Of a stretch of DNA of 64,000 nucleotides, positions 6,937-16,986 are shown piece by piece. The stretch's first letter is position 1, and the number at the start of each line of letters is the position of its first letter. The stretch is from Bacteroidia bacterium (GTDB taxonomy: Bacteria; Bacteroidota; Bacteroidia; J057). The stretch spans positions 1,550,001 through 1,614,000 of the forward strand of contig JAWKNO010000001.1 of assembly GCA_041391665.1 (NCBI GenBank), written 5' to 3'. Both the position numbers and the translations under genes were made by a program. The notes beneath the pieces are model-generated. The model did no database searches and was not told where the DNA came from. It saw only the letters and a program-made list of their open reading frames with translations.

Positions 6937-9900
6937 ATGAATCTCCTAAAAGCTATTACGCCCGCGTTGCTTTCCCTATTGATTGTACTCACAGCTTGTA
7001 ACCGGGACACCGTAAAAGTTGTTGACTTTTCTCCTCAGGGAGAAGTGCAGCCATTGCAGTCGTTTACCATTGAGTTTTCACACGCACTGGCACCTGCAAC
7101 GCAGTCAGATGAATGGCTGAGTGATGCTTTTGTCGTATTTGAGCCTCCGATTGTAGGTAAATTTAAATGGGTTTCACCTCAAACTCTGTTATTTTCTCCC
7201 GACCAGCCCTTGCTTCCCAGTCAGGATTATAAAGCTTCAATTGACAAAAAGCTCGTATTGGGAGATTCGAAACTGAGTGGCAAGTTTGAGAATTTTAATT
7301 TTCATACTCCCTATTTTGACCTCTCAGGTGTAGAATTTTTTTGGAAAAAGATTCCTCGCTCTGATCATCGCCTCACAGTACAGGCAAACCTGATGTTTCC
7401 CTACCCTGTAGAGCCGGCAGAAGTTTCCAAATATCTCGAGGTCTCTATCGGGGGCAAACCCTATACCGATTTTGAGGTGGTCAGCGAACAGTCCACCGAT
7501 GTGATTGCTGTCAATTTTGGTGAAATGCAGCAAAATAAAGAGAGCCAGGCTTTCCGGATTACCCTGAAAAAAGGCCTCAACTCGGTACTCGACAAGACTG
7601 CGCTTTCCGAAGACCGGGTGGTTGAGAAAGAATTGCCCGGGATCACCCGGCTCGCCATCACAGGAGTGAGCTCGGGATTTGACAACGACGGTGGATGGAT
7701 TGAGGTTACTACCACTCAGGAAGTGGACAAAGATCAGTTGGCAAAATACATTACTCTCAACCCCAAACCTTCCAAACTCAATTTTACCGTAAGTGAAGAC
7801 CGGTTCCGGATAGAGGGCAAAATGGTGGCCGGCAGTATGATGGACTTTAAAATAAAATCGGGACTTCCCGGTCTGTATGGAGGCACGCTCGAAAATGATT
7901 TTACTCAAAATATTGTCCTCGCTGACCTTGAGCCGCGCTTGCGATTTGCAGATAAATATGGAACCTATCTCCTTCGAAGCGGCCTGAAAAATATCAATGT
8001 AGAAGGTACCAATGTCTCCAACGCAAAAATGCGCGTGTACCAGGTTTTCAAAAATAATCTCCTGTTTTTCTTCTACAACAACTACAGCTACAGCAACCGG
8101 TTTTACTCCTATTACCGGGAAAATGATTACGACGATGCCTCTTATTACGACGTGGATTATTATGGCAAATCGCTCTATGAGGCAGACATAGATTTTGAAG
8201 ATGCGCGCAACAAAAGACAATCCCATACTATTAACCTGGAAAGCGCACTCAACAACCGGTTTAAGGGTATTTATATCGTCGAAGTAAGGTCCGAAGATGA
8301 CTACTGGATGCAGGACGCCAAAATTGTCTCTGTCTCCGACCTTGGGCTGATTGCCCGCCACAGTGCGAATGAACTGCTGGTTTTTGTCAATTCCCTGAAA
8401 ACAGCGGAGCCTGTTGCCGGTGTGAATATCAGCCTGATATCTGCCAATAACCAGACCCTCGTCAGCGGAACCACCGATGCCGAAGGTATTGTGCGTTTTC
8501 CCAACCTGCGCAAAGATGCCGAAGGTTTTGAGCCGAGAATGGTCACGGCAGAGCTGGGCGAAGATTTTAACTTTGTCGATCTGATGGCAACCCAGGTCGA
8601 AACTTCCCGCTACGATGTGGGGGGCAAATTTGTCGCAGATGACAATTATGATGCTTTTATCTATTCTGACCGGAATATTTTCAGACCTGGTGAAACCGCA
8701 CACCTTTCTGCTGTATTGCGTACTGCCAGCCTCGAAACGGTAACAGATGTACCTGTTAACATCAAAGTCATTTCCCCGACAGGAAAAACCCTCGAATCCT
8801 ATCAGAAAAAACTCAACGAACAAGGCTCTTTTGAGCTGGCAGTGGATATTCCGTCTTTTGCGCAGACCGGACAGTATGTGGCAGAACTTTATACCGGAAG
8901 TGATAAATTTTTGTCTTCCTACCGGTTTAGTGTGGAGGAATTTGTCCCGGATAAAATTCGTGTAAACCTCGCTGCAGACAAACAAACACTTGAACCAGGC
9001 ACGCCGTTAAAAATAGAGGTTTCCTCTGAATATCTGTTTGGCACACCCGCAGCAGGGCATAAATACGAAATGGACGTTCGCCTTCGCCATCAGCCATTCA
9101 GGAGTAGTAAATTTCCCAATTACGATTTTGCCTCCTACAGCAATCAGGATTCCTATATGGATAATGATTTTTTTGAAGGAAAACTCAATGATGAAGGTAA
9201 GGCGACCATCACTTATAATTTCCCCGCGCAGATTCAGAGTGGCGGATTTGTCAAAGGAACCGCTTCTGTAAGCGTGTTTGATGTTACCGGGCGTACGGTC
9301 AGTCGTTCTGTTGATTTTAATGCATACCCCTCCAAATCATTTATCGGCATACGTTCTGCCGGTTATTACTTTGGTACAAATAAAGACCTCTCGTTTGATC
9401 TGGTAGCGGTAGGGCCTGACGATAAGCAGATCAGCAGCCTGGATGTGGAAGTCGAACTGGTGCGGATGGAATGGCGAACTGTTCTTGAAAAAAGCAATTA
9501 CAGCGGGCAGTATCAGTACCGCTCGGTGAAAAAAGAAGTTTCAGAATGGAAAAAGCCACTGAAACTTTCCAGTACTTCCCAGGCCTATACCTTCCGGACA
9601 AATGAATCCGGTGAACATGAGTTGCGCATTTCCAAACGAGGCAGCAGCGATTATGTGAAGAAAAATTTCTATGCCTACCGATGGGGTGATGCGACTGCCT
9701 CTTCCTTTGAAATCAACAAAGAAGGGCAGGTGGAAATTATTCTGGATAAGAAGACCTACAAACCCGGCGAACAGGCAAAGGCCTTATTTGTGGCACCATT
9801 TACAGGGAAAATGCTTGTAACGATTGAGCGGGAAAAAGTCATGGAGCATTTTTATGTGGACATGGATAAAAATTCTCTGGAGATTCCCATTCCCCTCAAT

Positions 9901-12354
9901 GATCAGTATGTGCCCAACGTCTATATTACAGCTACGCTTTTCCGCCCGCACAGTGCCGATGATAATGTGCCTTTCCTTGTCGGCCATGGCTATGCGACAG
10001 TAGAGGTAACGCAACCTTCAAATAAGCTGGAAGTATCTATCTCAGCCCCGGAAGGAAAAGTCAAACCCCGTACTACGCAGTATGTAACCGTAAAAGCAGG
10101 CGCCGGGCAGGATATATTTGTTACCCTTGCAGCGGTGGATGAAGGGATTCTTCAGGTTAAAAATTTTAAGACGCCCGATCCTTACGAATATATGTATGCG
10201 CGCCGCAGACTCTCTGTAGAGAGTTTTGATCTGTACCAATATCTTCTCCCTGAAATTGCTTCTGTCAGGTCTTCTCCGGCAGGCGGCGATGAAAATGAAA
10301 GCGCAAAAAGACTGAACCCCATCAAATCCAAACGGTTCCAACTGGTATCGCAATGGTCGGGAATCAAACGAACAAACAGCAGTGGAGAAGTTCGCATTCC
10401 TGTCGAAATACCTCAGTACAATGGAGAGATCAGGCTGATGGCAGTAGCATATCAGGGCAAAAGGTTTGGTTCGGCAGAAAAGGCGATGAAAGTCAGCGAT
10501 GATGTCATCCTCCAGCCTTCGGTGCCTCGTTTTCTTACGGTCAATGACTCGCTCGTGATTCCGGTAACCGTGATGAATACAACTGCCAAAGCGGGTAATG
10601 TGAGTGTGAAGATGAATGTGGCGGGAACGATGAAGATATCTTCCAACTCTTCCCAAAGCGTAAATGTTCCGGCAAATGGCTCCGCTACGGCTCAGTTTGT
10701 GCTGCTTACCGGAAAAGAAACCGGTACAGGTAAACTCACCTTTGAGTCATCAGGACTGGATAATGTAAAAGAAGAAATTGAAATTGGTATTCGCCCCAGC
10801 GCTCCGTTTGTGGTGGAAAGCGAATGGAATACATTAAAAGCAGGCGAAACCAAAACCGTAAAAATCAATGAAAAATTCCTGGCAGGTACACGCACCACAC
10901 ACCTGACGATCAGTTCATTCCCTGCGGTAAAATTCAGCCAGCACCTCCGCTACCTTGTGGGTTATCCGCACGGATGCCTGGAGCAGACGACCTCGCAGTT
11001 GTTTCCTCAGTTGTATTTCAACGAACTGGCTTCCCTGGTTGCGGCTGACCTTTACAAAAGAGGCAATCCTGTCTATTATGTGAAGGAAGGTATCAAAAAA
11101 CTGGAAGGCATGCAGCGGTACGACGGCTCGTTTAGCTATTGGTCAAACGGCACTTATTACAACTGGTGGGGTTCGGTGTATGCTACACATTTTCTTGTGG
11201 AGGCGGAAAAAGCCGGGTATGAAGTGGATAAAAATGTGCTAAACAAAGCCCTGGATTTTCTGTCGAAAAAGGCTGTGACGAAAAGCACATTTCAGTACGT
11301 GAGCTACAACGGCGATGTGCGGGCAACTTACCAGATTGCAGACAAAGAAATAGTCTATTCGCTCTATGTACTTTCTCTTGCCGGGCGTGCCGACGTTTCG
11401 ACGATGAACTACTATCGCGCCCGTCCCGAGCTGCTTTCCGGCGACGCCAAATACCTGTTGGCGGGAGCTTTTGCCCTCAACAATAACTACAACGTTTACA
11501 ACGAAATTCTGCCCAAAACCTTCGAACCAGAAGCTTGTCGCAGGACTTCAGGCGGAAGTTTTGACTCCGAGGTCAGGGCCAATGCCATTATGCTGAATGT
11601 GCTTTTGGATGTAGATCCTTCCAACAAACGCATTCCCCAAATGGTGAAATACCTGAGTGGAATGGGCGATAAGATCTGGTCTACCCAGGACAGGTCATGG
11701 ACCTTCCTTGCCCTCGGCAAGGCGGCGGGCAAGCAGTCAGGCTCCGACGTCGATGTCGAGGTGCTGGTGGACGGAAAGTCCGTCCGCAAGATCACTTCGC
11801 GCAGCGAAAATATTCCCGCCGAACTCCTGAACGGAAAGGAAATCACTCTCAAAGCCACCGGAAGCGGGGAGACCTATGCCTTCTGGTCAACAGAAGGAGT
11901 ACCGCTCAACGGAGTGAAAGAAGTGGACGACGGAATGTCGGTGCGCAGAACCTACTTCAGCCGGTTTGGCAACGAAACTACCACATTCAGTCAGGGCGAC
12001 CTGATCGTAGCCGAAATCAGCCTGACAGGCGGAGAACAGAGTGTGGAGAATATCGTCATCTCAGACCTTGTACCGGCGGGATTTGAGATAGAAAACCCAC
12101 GGATCAGCACATCTGCTGACCTCGTATGGGTCAACGAGGCGAAAGATCAGTTTACTCCCGCCTATATGGACGTGCGGGACGACAGGCTGATATTATTTAC
12201 CGACCTCCCCGCCAAAAAGGTGCAGAAATATTACTATATGCTCCGCGTGGTAAATACCGGAACATTCCAGCTACCGGCAATAGGCGCAGAAGCGATGTAT
12301 GACCCGGCGTACAAATCGTATCACGGAGCAGGTGTGGTGAGGGTAGGGCGATAG
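6937..12354 (+). CDS. Alpha-2-macroglobulin family lipoprotein with thioester
   Basis: A very large (1805-residue) protein with a lipoprotein signal peptide (LTAC, lipidated Cys21), so anchored in the envelope. Bacterial alpha-2-macroglobulins are thought to trap attacking proteases: cleavage of a bait region exposes a thioester that binds the protease covalently. The order of parts fits the family: N-terminal Ig-like and MG domains, the MG2 region around residue 590 (NIFRPGETAHLSAVLR), the A2M domain around 1150-1240, then the thioester region. The motif GCLEQ is intact (Cys1347, Gln1350). The usual neighbour in Proteobacteria, the penicillin-binding protein PbpC, is absent here. Its stop lies one base from that of the convergent sensor kinase. 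Confidence 0.92.
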   Translation: MNLLKAITPALLSLLIVLTACNRDTVKVVDFSPQGEVQPLQSFTIEFSHALAPATQSDEWLSDAFVVFEPPIVGKFKWVSPQTLLFSPDQPLLPSQDYKASIDKKLVLGDSKLSGKFENFNFHTPYFDLSGVEFFWKKIPRSDHRLTVQANLMFPYPVEPAEVSKYLEVSIGGKPYTDFEVVSEQSTDVIAVNFGEMQQNKESQAFRITLKKGLNSVLDKTALSEDRVVEKELPGITRLAITGVSSGFDNDGGWIEVTTTQEVDKDQLAKYITLNPKPSKLNFTVSEDRFRIEGKMVAGSMMDFKIKSGLPGLYGGTLENDFTQNIVLADLEPRLRFADKYGTYLLRSGLKNINVEGTNVSNAKMRVYQVFKNNLLFFFYNNYSYSNRFYSYYRENDYDDASYYDVDYYGKSLYEADIDFEDARNKRQSHTINLESALNNRFKGIYIVEVRSEDDYWMQDAKIVSVSDLGLIARHSANELLVFVNSLKTAEPVAGVNISLISANNQTLVSGTTDAEGIVRFPNLRKDAEGFEPRMVTAELGEDFNFVDLMATQVETSRYDVGGKFVADDNYDAFIYSDRNIFRPGETAHLSAVLRTASLETVTDVPVNIKVISPTGKTLESYQKKLNEQGSFELAVDIPSFAQTGQYVAELYTGSDKFLSSYRFSVEEFVPDKIRVNLAADKQTLEPGTPLKIEVSSEYLFGTPAAGHKYEMDVRLRHQPFRSSKFPNYDFASYSNQDSYMDNDFFEGKLNDEGKATITYNFPAQIQSGGFVKGTASVSVFDVTGRTVSRSVDFNAYPSKSFIGIRSAGYYFGTNKDLSFDLVAVGPDDKQISSLDVEVELVRMEWRTVLEKSNYSGQYQYRSVKKEVSEWKKPLKLSSTSQAYTFRTNESGEHELRISKRGSSDYVKKNFYAYRWGDATASSFEINKEGQVEIILDKKTYKPGEQAKALFVAPFTGKMLVTIEREKVMEHFYVDMDKNSLEIPIPLNDQYVPNVYITATLFRPHSADDNVPFLVGHGYATVEVTQPSNKLEVSISAPEGKVKPRTTQYVTVKAGAGQDIFVTLAAVDEGILQVKNFKTPDPYEYMYARRRLSVESFDLYQYLLPEIASVRSSPAGGDENESAKRLNPIKSKRFQLVSQWSGIKRTNSSGEVRIPVEIPQYNGEIRLMAVAYQGKRFGSAEKAMKVSDDVILQPSVPRFLTVNDSLVIPVTVMNTTAKAGNVSVKMNVAGTMKISSNSSQSVNVPANGSATAQFVLLTGKETGTGKLTFESSGLDNVKEEIEIGIRPSAPFVVESEWNTLKAGETKTVKINEKFLAGTRTTHLTISSFPAVKFSQHLRYLVGYPHGCLEQTTSQLFPQLYFNELASLVAADLYKRGNPVYYVKEGIKKLEGMQRYDGSFSYWSNGTYYNWWGSVYATHFLVEAEKAGYEVDKNVLNKALDFLSKKAVTKSTFQYVSYNGDVRATYQIADKEIVYSLYVLSLAGRADVSTMNYYRARPELLSGDAKYLLAGAFALNNNYNVYNEILPKTFEPEACRRTSGGSFDSEVRANAIMLNVLLDVDPSNKRIPQMVKYLSGMGDKIWSTQDRSWTFLALGKAAGKQSGSDVDVEVLVDGKSVRKITSRSENIPAELLNGKEITLKATGSGETYAFWSTEGVPLNGVKEVDDGMSVRRTYFSRFGNETTTFSQGDLIVAEISLTGGEQSVENIVISDLVPAGFEIENPRISTSADLVWVNEAKDQFTPAYMDVRDDRLILFTDLPAKKVQKYYYMLRVVNTGTFQLPAIGAEAMYDPAYKSYHGAGVVRVGR

Positions 12355-12355
12355 T

Positions 12356-15001
12356 TTAACTACTCAACCGCTCCACATCCTTTCGGATCTCAACGAGTAC
12401 CTCTTCGATCTCTTTCGAAACTGATTCCACGTCGCCGGGGATTTTTTCCAGATTGCTGCGACTCTGGGTATCGAGTTCGATGGCTTTTAACTTCTCCACG
12501 ATCCCATCCAGCCCCAGGTGACGGCTTGGTGGGATCATTTTATGAGCAGACATACTTACGGTGTCCCAGTCTGCGGCTGACGCACCCTTAGTCAGCTTTT
12601 CCAGATTGCTGGTCGCATTGGAAATAAAAATATTGAGCATGCTCACCACAAAAGTTTTGTCCTGGTTGGCGAGGTGAAACAGTTGGTCGAGGTTGTAGGT
12701 GTTTTGCCCTGTTGGGGAAAAAGACGGCTCTTCGGGTTGGTTTTTATTGCTCTCTACAGACATATCGTTTCCGTTAAGACCCAATAAACTAACAAGCCGG
12801 CCATAAAGTTCACTTTGATCAAAAGGTTTGAGAAGGTAGCCATTCATTCCATTGCTCTCAATGGTTTGAATTTCGGAAGGAGTTGCGGTAGCGGTAAGCG
12901 CCAGAATAGGGAGTTGTAACCTCAGCTGGTTTCTAATGTTTGAGGAAGTCTCAAATCCATCCATTTCAGGCATTTGAAGGTCCATCAGGATAAAGTCATA
13001 GGCTGGACTTCTGTCGAGATGAAACATTACCTCTTTGCCATTTTCGACGACATCTGCCAGTACGCCCCATTTGTCCATAATGGTTTTGATCAGCAGCCGG
13101 TTGTAGGGCTCATCGTCCGCAATCAGCGCCTTTTTACCGGTTAAGAGACCCGTTTGCCGGGCTTTGGCTGTGATAGTTTCCACGAGATCTGCTTCCGTAC
13201 CCTGGGTAAATGGAATGCTCAACAAGACTTTTGTACCAATGCCTTCTTCACTGGTAACAGCTATTTCCCCATTCATCATTTCCGCCAGCTTTTTGGTGAT
13301 GGAAAGTCCCAGGCCTGTGCCGCCATATTTGCGGGTGGTTGTATTGTCAGCCTGTTCAAAATCCATAAAAATTTTATCCATACTTTTCTGCGGAATACCC
13401 ACACCGGTGTCTGCAACCTCAAATTTTAATATTTTCTGACCACTGGTTATATCTCCGGCAGAAACAGTAAGCCGCACTTCGCCTTCGAGGGTAAATTTGA
13501 TCGCATTGCTGACAAGATTAAACAGCATTTGCTTTACGCGAAGAGGATCACCCTTCACTACTTCAGGAAGATCTCCTTGAGTTTCGCAAATCAGCGATAT
13601 GCCTTTTGACGCTGCGCTATGAGAAAATGTATCTTTTACAGATTCGATTACCTGCGTGGGGCGAAATCCAATGGTTTCAAGTCGAAAATTTCCTGACTCA
13701 ATTTTGGAGTAGTCGAGGATATCGTTGATCAGGCCCAGCAGGTATTTGGCAGAATTGCGGATAGGATTTAAAAATTTCCTTTGGTCATAGGTAAGTGGCG
13801 TCTCCGCCATCTGTTCTGCAAAACCAATGACTGCATTCATGGGCGTGCGAATTTCATGGCTCATATTGGCGAGAAACTCTTCTTTGGCCTTTCCCAGTTT
13901 TTCTGCGCGTGCTTTTTCCTTTACCAGTCCTGCCTGAAGCCGGTGATTGTGGTTCATGTCTGCATAAATGACCCCCAGCAAAAGCGCAAAAACAAAAATC
14001 AGGACAGATCCAAAAACTTTCAGTTGGAAAAGTGTTTTGTCAACTAATACACCAGCATCAACCACGATATTTCCTTTTTCTATTTCCTTTGCTTTGTTGA
14101 GTTTCTCAAACTCAACCCTGATACGGGTCATTTGTAAGTTCCCCCTTTCCGTAAGTTCAATAATGCTGTCCGTTAAAATACTCTGCCTGAAAGCTACTTC
14201 ACTGATCTTATCATCTGTAGTTGCCTTGAGTTTTTCAATCTCTTTGGCGGGGATAACCTCTGTATTAAATTTGGGCTTGTAGGTAATGGAGTCATAGATA
14301 ATGATCGTATCTGGCTCTGGCAGTTTGACGGGCGGCTCCTCCGTTATAATTTTTTTCTTCCGGCTTTTGGTCCGGAAAGAAATCCAGTTTCGTTTTGTCT
14401 TTTTGGTTTCTTCAGATGTATCCTCGGTTTCAGTAACTTCCTCTTCTTTTGTTTGAACCTGAGGTCTGGGTTTGATTTCAGGCACAGCAGAAATCAAAGA
14501 CTCTTCCTTAAAATCTTTTTTGGAAAGTTCCTGAATCTGATCTTGAGTAAAATCAGTAAACATCTTGATAACCTCTCCCTTTTCGTCGCCAAGGTAAATG
14601 ATGGAGTCATTGATGTTCATAAGTCCCAGAATCAGGTCATTGATAACATGAATCGCTTCTGACTGATTCGTATTCCCAACAGTGAATCTATCCAGATTTT
14701 TGAGTTTTAATAGAATGGCATCATTTTCCAGTTCATAGCTGCTCAGAGTTGCCGGTTCGCGGGTGAATGCGTAGTTTTTAACACTCTCGTTGCTTTTAAT
14801 CAGCGATTTTTCCAGGCGGCCCAGTTCATTGTAGAAAGTATCCGGGTTAATGGCGATTTGAAGGCTGAATGCAAGGTCTTTTACATTGTTATAGGCAAAA
14901 AAACTCATGCTCGCCACAGCAGTAAGTGCAAGAATAAACCCCAACAGGATCGTGAGCCTTACTTTGGGATGGTTGTCTATTTCCTTTATTGCAGATTTCA
15001 T
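12356..15001 (-). CDS. Hybrid sensor histidine kinase with receiver and HPt domains
   Basis: An 881-residue membrane sensor that can carry out a full internal phosphorelay. A membrane helix lies at about residues 17-38 and a second at about 330-350. The segment between them, some 290 residues, is the likely sensor and contains a Lys/Glu/Thr-rich low-complexity stretch. The cytoplasmic part has HisKA (NMSHEIRTPMNAV, His382), an HATPase with GTGLGLSITKKL, a receiver domain (phospho-acceptor Asp674 in LMDLQMPEMDG) and a C-terminal HPt domain (SAHKM, His820). No response regulator is adjacent, so the output partner is unknown. A TATTTTTG element ends only 5 bases before the ATG. Confidence 0.93.
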   Translation of the reverse strand: MKSAIKEIDNHPKVRLTILLGFILALTAVASMSFFAYNNVKDLAFSLQIAINPDTFYNELGRLEKSLIKSNESVKNYAFTREPATLSSYELENDAILLKLKNLDRFTVGNTNQSEAIHVINDLILGLMNINDSIIYLGDEKGEVIKMFTDFTQDQIQELSKKDFKEESLISAVPEIKPRPQVQTKEEEVTETEDTSEETKKTKRNWISFRTKSRKKKIITEEPPVKLPEPDTIIIYDSITYKPKFNTEVIPAKEIEKLKATTDDKISEVAFRQSILTDSIIELTERGNLQMTRIRVEFEKLNKAKEIEKGNIVVDAGVLVDKTLFQLKVFGSVLIFVFALLLGVIYADMNHNHRLQAGLVKEKARAEKLGKAKEEFLANMSHEIRTPMNAVIGFAEQMAETPLTYDQRKFLNPIRNSAKYLLGLINDILDYSKIESGNFRLETIGFRPTQVIESVKDTFSHSAASKGISLICETQGDLPEVVKGDPLRVKQMLFNLVSNAIKFTLEGEVRLTVSAGDITSGQKILKFEVADTGVGIPQKSMDKIFMDFEQADNTTTRKYGGTGLGLSITKKLAEMMNGEIAVTSEEGIGTKVLLSIPFTQGTEADLVETITAKARQTGLLTGKKALIADDEPYNRLLIKTIMDKWGVLADVVENGKEVMFHLDRSPAYDFILMDLQMPEMDGFETSSNIRNQLRLQLPILALTATATPSEIQTIESNGMNGYLLKPFDQSELYGRLVSLLGLNGNDMSVESNKNQPEEPSFSPTGQNTYNLDQLFHLANQDKTFVVSMLNIFISNATSNLEKLTKGASAADWDTVSMSAHKMIPPSRHLGLDGIVEKLKAIELDTQSRSNLEKIPGDVESVSKEIEEVLVEIRKDVERLSS

Positions 15002-15006
15002 TTGTA

Positions 15007-15014
15007 CAAAAATA
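15007..15014 (-). promoter_or_regulatory. Promoter -7 element of the sensor kinase
   Basis: TATTTTTG on the minus strand matches TAnnTTTG and is separated from the ATG at 15001 by only 5 bases, so the mRNA would be nearly leaderless. No -33 TTG is present at normal spacing. Confidence 0.4.
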
Positions 15015-15148
15015 CCAGAAAGCAGGGATATTTTATGATTCTCTCAGATAGAACGGGCAGAAAACCAATGATCTTATGAACAAAGCTTTTTATCCGTAAG
15101 AATGTTGGCTTTACCCTCCATTAGTTCCCGTTTACGCTGAAAGAGGTT

Positions 15149-15168
15149 TTCCCAATCGGGAATTTTTT
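15149..15168 (+). terminator. Small orphan terminator-like hairpin
   Basis: TTCCC and GGGAA form a 5-bp stem with an AATC loop, followed directly by six T. The polarity is plus-strand, yet no gene on that strand ends nearby. It may end an unannotated short transcript or be chance. Confidence 0.35.
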
Positions 15169-15385
15169 AATTTTTGTATCGGAAAAATTTGTCAACCCAT
15201 ATGACCTCCTGAGTAGTATTGACATTTTGCGCAAACTTTTCCTCCTGAAATGTAAGAATATTCAAATTGTCATCTGGAAGCCAATCGATCCGGTACTAAA
15301 TTTGAACTATCTGCACACCGGAAGCAATCTATGATTTTGTTCTATAAACTAATGATTATCAACATCTGATTTTAGTATTTCACAC

Positions 15386-16429
15386 ATGAAAGTATTAATC
15401 ACCGGAAATTTAGGTTATGTCGGCCCTGGCCTGGTCAAGGAATTTAGAAAGTTCCATCCTGAAACCACCCTGATTGGCTTTGATATCGGGTACTTTGCCA
15501 AACATCTTACCAGCAATACGATCAGTCCGGAGTCTTACCTGGACATGCAGTACTATGGTGATGTAAGAAAATTCCCTGAAGAGATTCTTGAGGGGGTTGA
15601 CACTGTGGTAAGCCTTGCTGCTATTTCAAATGATCCCATCGGAAACCAGTTTGAAGAGGTTACCATGGACATCAACTACCGGGCGAATGTGAATATCGCT
15701 AAACTCGCCAAAAAGCATGGGGTGAAAAAATTTATTTTTGCGTCCAGCTGCAGCGTTTACGGTGCCGCCGGAGAAGATGCCCGTACGGAATCTTCTGACC
15801 TCAACCCCTTGACAGCTTACGCCAAATCCAAAATCTATTCTGAGACGGATCTGGCACCTTTAGCTGACAGCAATTTCCAGGTCACCTGCCACCGCTTTGC
15901 TACTGCTTGTGGCATGAGCGAAAGACTGCGTCTCGATCTGGTACTCAACGACTTTGTTGCAGGTGCTCTTACTTCCGGCGAAATTTCCATCCTCAGCGAT
16001 GGCACACCCTGGCGTCCGCTGATCAACGTGCTGGATATGGCCCGTGCGATCCGCTGGTCTCACAACCGCGATGCTTCCGAAGGGGACTATCTCGTAGTCA
16101 ATACAGGCAGCAATGTGTGGAACTATCAGGTAAAAGAACTGGCTCTCGCCGTTCAGGAGATTTTGCCAGAAGTGAAAGTGTCTGTGAATGAAAATGCCGC
16201 GCCTGACAAACGTTCCTACCGCGTCAACTTTGATAAATTTGCGGCGATCGCTCCGGATCACCAGCCACAATATGATCTGAATACTTCCGTCAGAGGACTG
16301 GTTGACGGCCTTCGTAGCATAGGATTTGGCAATGCTGACTTCAGAAATTCTATGCTCATGCGTCTAAATGTAATACGCGACCTTCTGGAAAAAGGACAAG
16401 TTGATAATAAATTAAGCCTGGTAGTATGA
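15386..16429 (+). CDS. NAD-dependent sugar epimerase/dehydratase (extended SDR)
   Basis: A 347-residue short-chain dehydrogenase of the extended type that acts on nucleotide sugars. The Rossmann glycine motif (GNLGYVG) is at residues 7-13, and the active-site pair is Ser in FASSCSVYGA with YAKSK. The segment SSCSVYG lacks the Asp-Glu pair typical of 4,6-dehydratases, so an epimerase or reductase role is more likely; this is inference. It starts the operon and overlaps the next gene by 4 bases (ATGA at 16426-16429), indicating translational coupling with the RmlC-like and SAF-domain enzymes. Confidence 0.85.
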   Translation: MKVLITGNLGYVGPGLVKEFRKFHPETTLIGFDIGYFAKHLTSNTISPESYLDMQYYGDVRKFPEEILEGVDTVVSLAAISNDPIGNQFEEVTMDINYRANVNIAKLAKKHGVKKFIFASSCSVYGAAGEDARTESSDLNPLTAYAKSKIYSETDLAPLADSNFQVTCHRFATACGMSERLRLDLVLNDFVAGALTSGEISILSDGTPWRPLINVLDMARAIRWSHNRDASEGDYLVVNTGSNVWNYQVKELALAVQEILPEVKVSVNENAAPDKRSYRVNFDKFAAIAPDHQPQYDLNTSVRGLVDGLRSIGFGNADFRNSMLMRLNVIRDLLEKGQVDNKLSLVV

Positions 16430-16986
16430 AATTCACTGAAACCAAATTAAAAGGAGCTTTTATCGTAGAACCAACCCCCTTTCAGGATGACCGGGGGATG
16501 TTTGCCCGTTTTTACTGCCAGCGCGAGTTTGAAGAACACGGGCTGAATCCGGCAGTAGTCAATACTAATGTATCCAGAAGCCGCTACAAGGGTACGCTCA
16601 GAGGTATGCATTTTCAGCGCGCACCCTGGGCCGAATGCAAACTGGTTCGTTGTACCCGCGGGGCATTGCTGGACGTGATCATCGACCTCAGACCCGATTC
16701 TCCTACTTTCAAGGAGTGGATCGGTGTAGAGCTCACCGCCGAAAATTATAAAATGCTGTTTGTGCCTGAAGGTTTTGCCCATGGATTTATGACATTGGTT
16801 GACGATACAGAAGCCACCTATCAGGTATCTCAGTTTTACGCGCCCAAGTTTGAGGGTGGGGTAAAATACAACGATCCCGCCTTTGGCATTGAATGGCCGA
16901 TGGCACCTACCGTTATCTCCGATAAGGATGCAAACTGGCCCGATTTTACAGAAGAAGCATTTTTAGTAAAAGAAGAAAATATATGA
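16426..16986 (+). CDS. dTDP-4-dehydrorhamnose 3,5-epimerase-like protein (RmlC family)
   Basis: A 186-residue cupin of the RmlC/RfbC family, which inverts C3 and/or C5 of 4-keto nucleotide sugars. Family marks are FQDDRGMFARFY near the N-terminus, the catalytic-His motif LRGMHFQ, VIIDLRPDSPTF, and FVPEGFAHGF. The later segment GGVKYNDPAFGIEWP matches the conserved substrate-binding end. Because no other rhamnose-pathway gene is in the window, the true substrate could be a CDP- or GDP-linked sugar. It overlaps both neighbours by 4 bases. Confidence 0.88.
   Translation: MKFTETKLKGAFIVEPTPFQDDRGMFARFYCQREFEEHGLNPAVVNTNVSRSRYKGTLRGMHFQRAPWAECKLVRCTRGALLDVIIDLRPDSPTFKEWIGVELTAENYKMLFVPEGFAHGFMTLVDDTEATYQVSQFYAPKFEGGVKYNDPAFGIEWPMAPTVISDKDANWPDFTEEAFLVKEENI

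Larger units (their letters stand above)
15002..15385. other. 384-base intergenic region between divergent genes
   Basis: This gap separates the minus-strand sensor kinase from the plus-strand sugar operon. It holds the kinase's -7 element at its left end and a small terminator-like hairpin near the middle (described separately). I see no convincing open frame, no tRNA and no exact promoter match for the plus-strand operon. The short open frames on either strand lack family features. Confidence 0.5.

Noticed and set aside
7324..8985. A 553-codon open frame antisense to the alpha-2-macroglobulin gene
   Set aside because: It lies wholly inside the large gene in another frame, has no family motif and follows from the base composition of the sense gene.
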